From Saccharina japonica (taxonomy: Eukaryota; Sar; Phaeophyceae; Laminariales; Laminariaceae): a DNA stretch of 64,000 nucleotides. Below the pieces are notes generated by a model, which saw only the letters and a list, made by a program, of their open reading frames with translations, was not told the origin of the DNA and did not search any database. A program made the translations under genes and the position numbers. Of the stretch, positions 62,877-64,000 are shown in pieces; the stretch's first letter is position 1; the number at the start of each line of letters is the position of its first letter. The stretch spans positions 310,001 to 374,000 of the forward strand of contig MEHQ01004095.1 of NCBI GenBank assembly GCA_008828725.1, given 5' to 3'.

Positions 62877-64000
62877 GTGAGTCGGGCGTGCCTTGTTGAC
62901 GAGAAGGGGTGATAACCCTGACTGAGTACGTAAGAATGCTACAGTAGGTTATCTCTTCGGCCCAACATACCGTATATACGTACATACATGGGTTTACTGT
63001 TTTGTTTGTTGTTGCACAGCACGCGTCAGATGTCAAGAATCTCTTATGTTTGGCCAGACTGGAATTCTTATGTAAGACCTGGTTGTATTCCACACTATTT
63101 TCAGTGCAAAGAGGTCGCGCGTTCTTATTTGCCCCCCCCAAATCTTAGTCTCAAATTCTTAATTATCAGATTCTTAACATCTGTCGCGTTCTGTATACGA
63201 CTCACCCTTACCTATATCTTAACGTTTCCCCTATATATCTATACCTTAACATGAATTAACCTTCATTGCTATACGCCGTATACGGTAGGGTAGGTATAGG
63301 TGAAGTGTAAATACTATACGTACACACCTTCGTTTTTTCTCAGCTTCCCCACACGAGGAGCTGCTCTATTTGCCCGATTGTGATTGAAAAAAAAATGTAC
63401 GCGCCACCCGCTGCACAAGGATCTTCAATGGTTGGGCAAATCGTAAAAGTATACGTAAAAAATAGTTTTCCGGAATTGTAAGCATAGTTTGGGCATTGAT
63501 TTCAGCACCCAAACGGTACCTTCTATATTTTCGGATAGGGTGGTATTAATAGTACAGATGGGGTGGCAAATCTGGTGGGCAGTTATTTACTTGGAGAGCC
63601 CTGTCACCTCGAAAACCCTGGATCCAAGAGTAGAGTACCCCCCCCCTCTACCGCCTCCTTTGAAGTGAATCGACGCATGCCCAAAGAAGACGCATTATTT
63701 TGCGATGGTTTCCTTTGAAATAAAACGGCGCGGGCTCAAAGAAGGATGCGTTACTTTCCAATGGTCGACTCCCTTGAAATAAACCGGCTCTTACATCGTA
63801 GCCAAATAATTGTTAAGATGTGTTCTACACCTTTGTGCGAAACCCAGGCGCTTTGCGGTACCGCTAACAAATGTCCCACGGGGCCTTTGGTAATACAGCA
63901 GTAGTATCACATTACAGTGGGTACCCCGATTCAAGAGCGAGCGCCCAAGATAAAAGCATTCGGGGGTTACGAGTGGCCAAATTGGCATGTCCCGCCTATA
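62877..64000. other. CFAP43 intron or 3' flank
   Basis: No further CFAP43 exon recognised. 63037-63190 is a repeat (second copy of 24826-25015, inverted). 63655-63790 holds two or three diverged 60-65-bp units (CTTTGAA, AAGAAG, GCATTATTTTGCGATGG against GCGTTACTTTCCAATGG). Confidence 0.5.
63037..63190. repeat. Repeat bounded by CTGTCGCGT, copy 2
   Basis: GTTTGGCCAGACTGGAATTC, TCAGTGCAAAGAGG and AGTCTCAAATTCTTAATTA match the reverse complement of 24846-24965. Confidence 0.6.

Noticed and set aside
63010..63150. Candidate next CFAP43 exon after TTGCACAG
   Set aside because: The sequence is the inverted copy of a dispersed repeat (24826-25015), so the open frame is not evidence of coding.
1..64000. 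CRISPR array, bacterial operon or prophage
   Set aside because: No spaced identical repeats with unique spacers, no ribosome-binding-site-led gene strings; the regular arrays are contiguous minisatellites.

Overview
The window is nuclear DNA of an intron-rich eukaryote with a motile cilium. The evidence is genes broken into short exons by GT-AG introns (tens of bases to 7 kb), a ciliary tether protein (CFAP43), two genes with mitochondrial-type products (BOLA3 and ETFA-like), tRNA-derived SINEs and several families of small DNA transposons. Roughly balanced base composition, large repeat-filled introns and G/C-ending codons would fit an algal or other protist lineage such as a heterokont. That placement is inference; the sequence contains no lineage marker that I can name. 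No prokaryotic operons, rRNA genes or CRISPR arrays are present.

Left part (1-9.1 kb): mostly repeats. There are elements with GGGTACCCGG termini (302-1229 and about 6662-7495), a 251-bp MITE, a 650-bp foldback and an array of CCGAGTA palindromes. One good internal exon of an unidentified minus-strand gene lies at 2738-2867. From 9.2 to 21.6 kb come a BOLA3-like gene (+), an unidentified small gene (-, 10.6-12.5 kb) and a complete three-exon dUTPase (-). A 7.06-kb intron of the dUTPase encloses the first two exons of an ETF-alpha gene (same strand) and a dense cluster of locally duplicated repeats.

Middle part (21.6-39.8 kb): gene-poor to 32 kb. It holds a 579-bp hAT-type element with an 8-bp target duplication and extreme hairpin content, SINEs, and a short retroposed insert with a 14-bp target duplication. 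Two unidentified minus-strand genes follow: the 3'-proximal gene Y (32.0-32.6 kb) and gene X (33.2-39.75 kb), the latter reconstructed from eight phase-consistent exons.

Right part (39.88-62.9 kb): CFAP43 on the plus strand. I traced 19 distinct exons (21 with the duplicated pair), giving about 1,095 codons without reaching a stop. WD-repeat exons come first, then coiled-coil exons. Its introns contain SINEs, Harbinger-like and mariner-like MITEs and three minisatellites. A 3.2-kb tandem duplication copies two coiled-coil exons, and the copies cannot be spliced together in frame. Gene X and CFAP43 are divergent, with start codons about 100-130 bp apart, so they may share a promoter.

All exon boundaries were called by eye from protein similarity, splice consensus and phase agreement; transcripts have not been seen.
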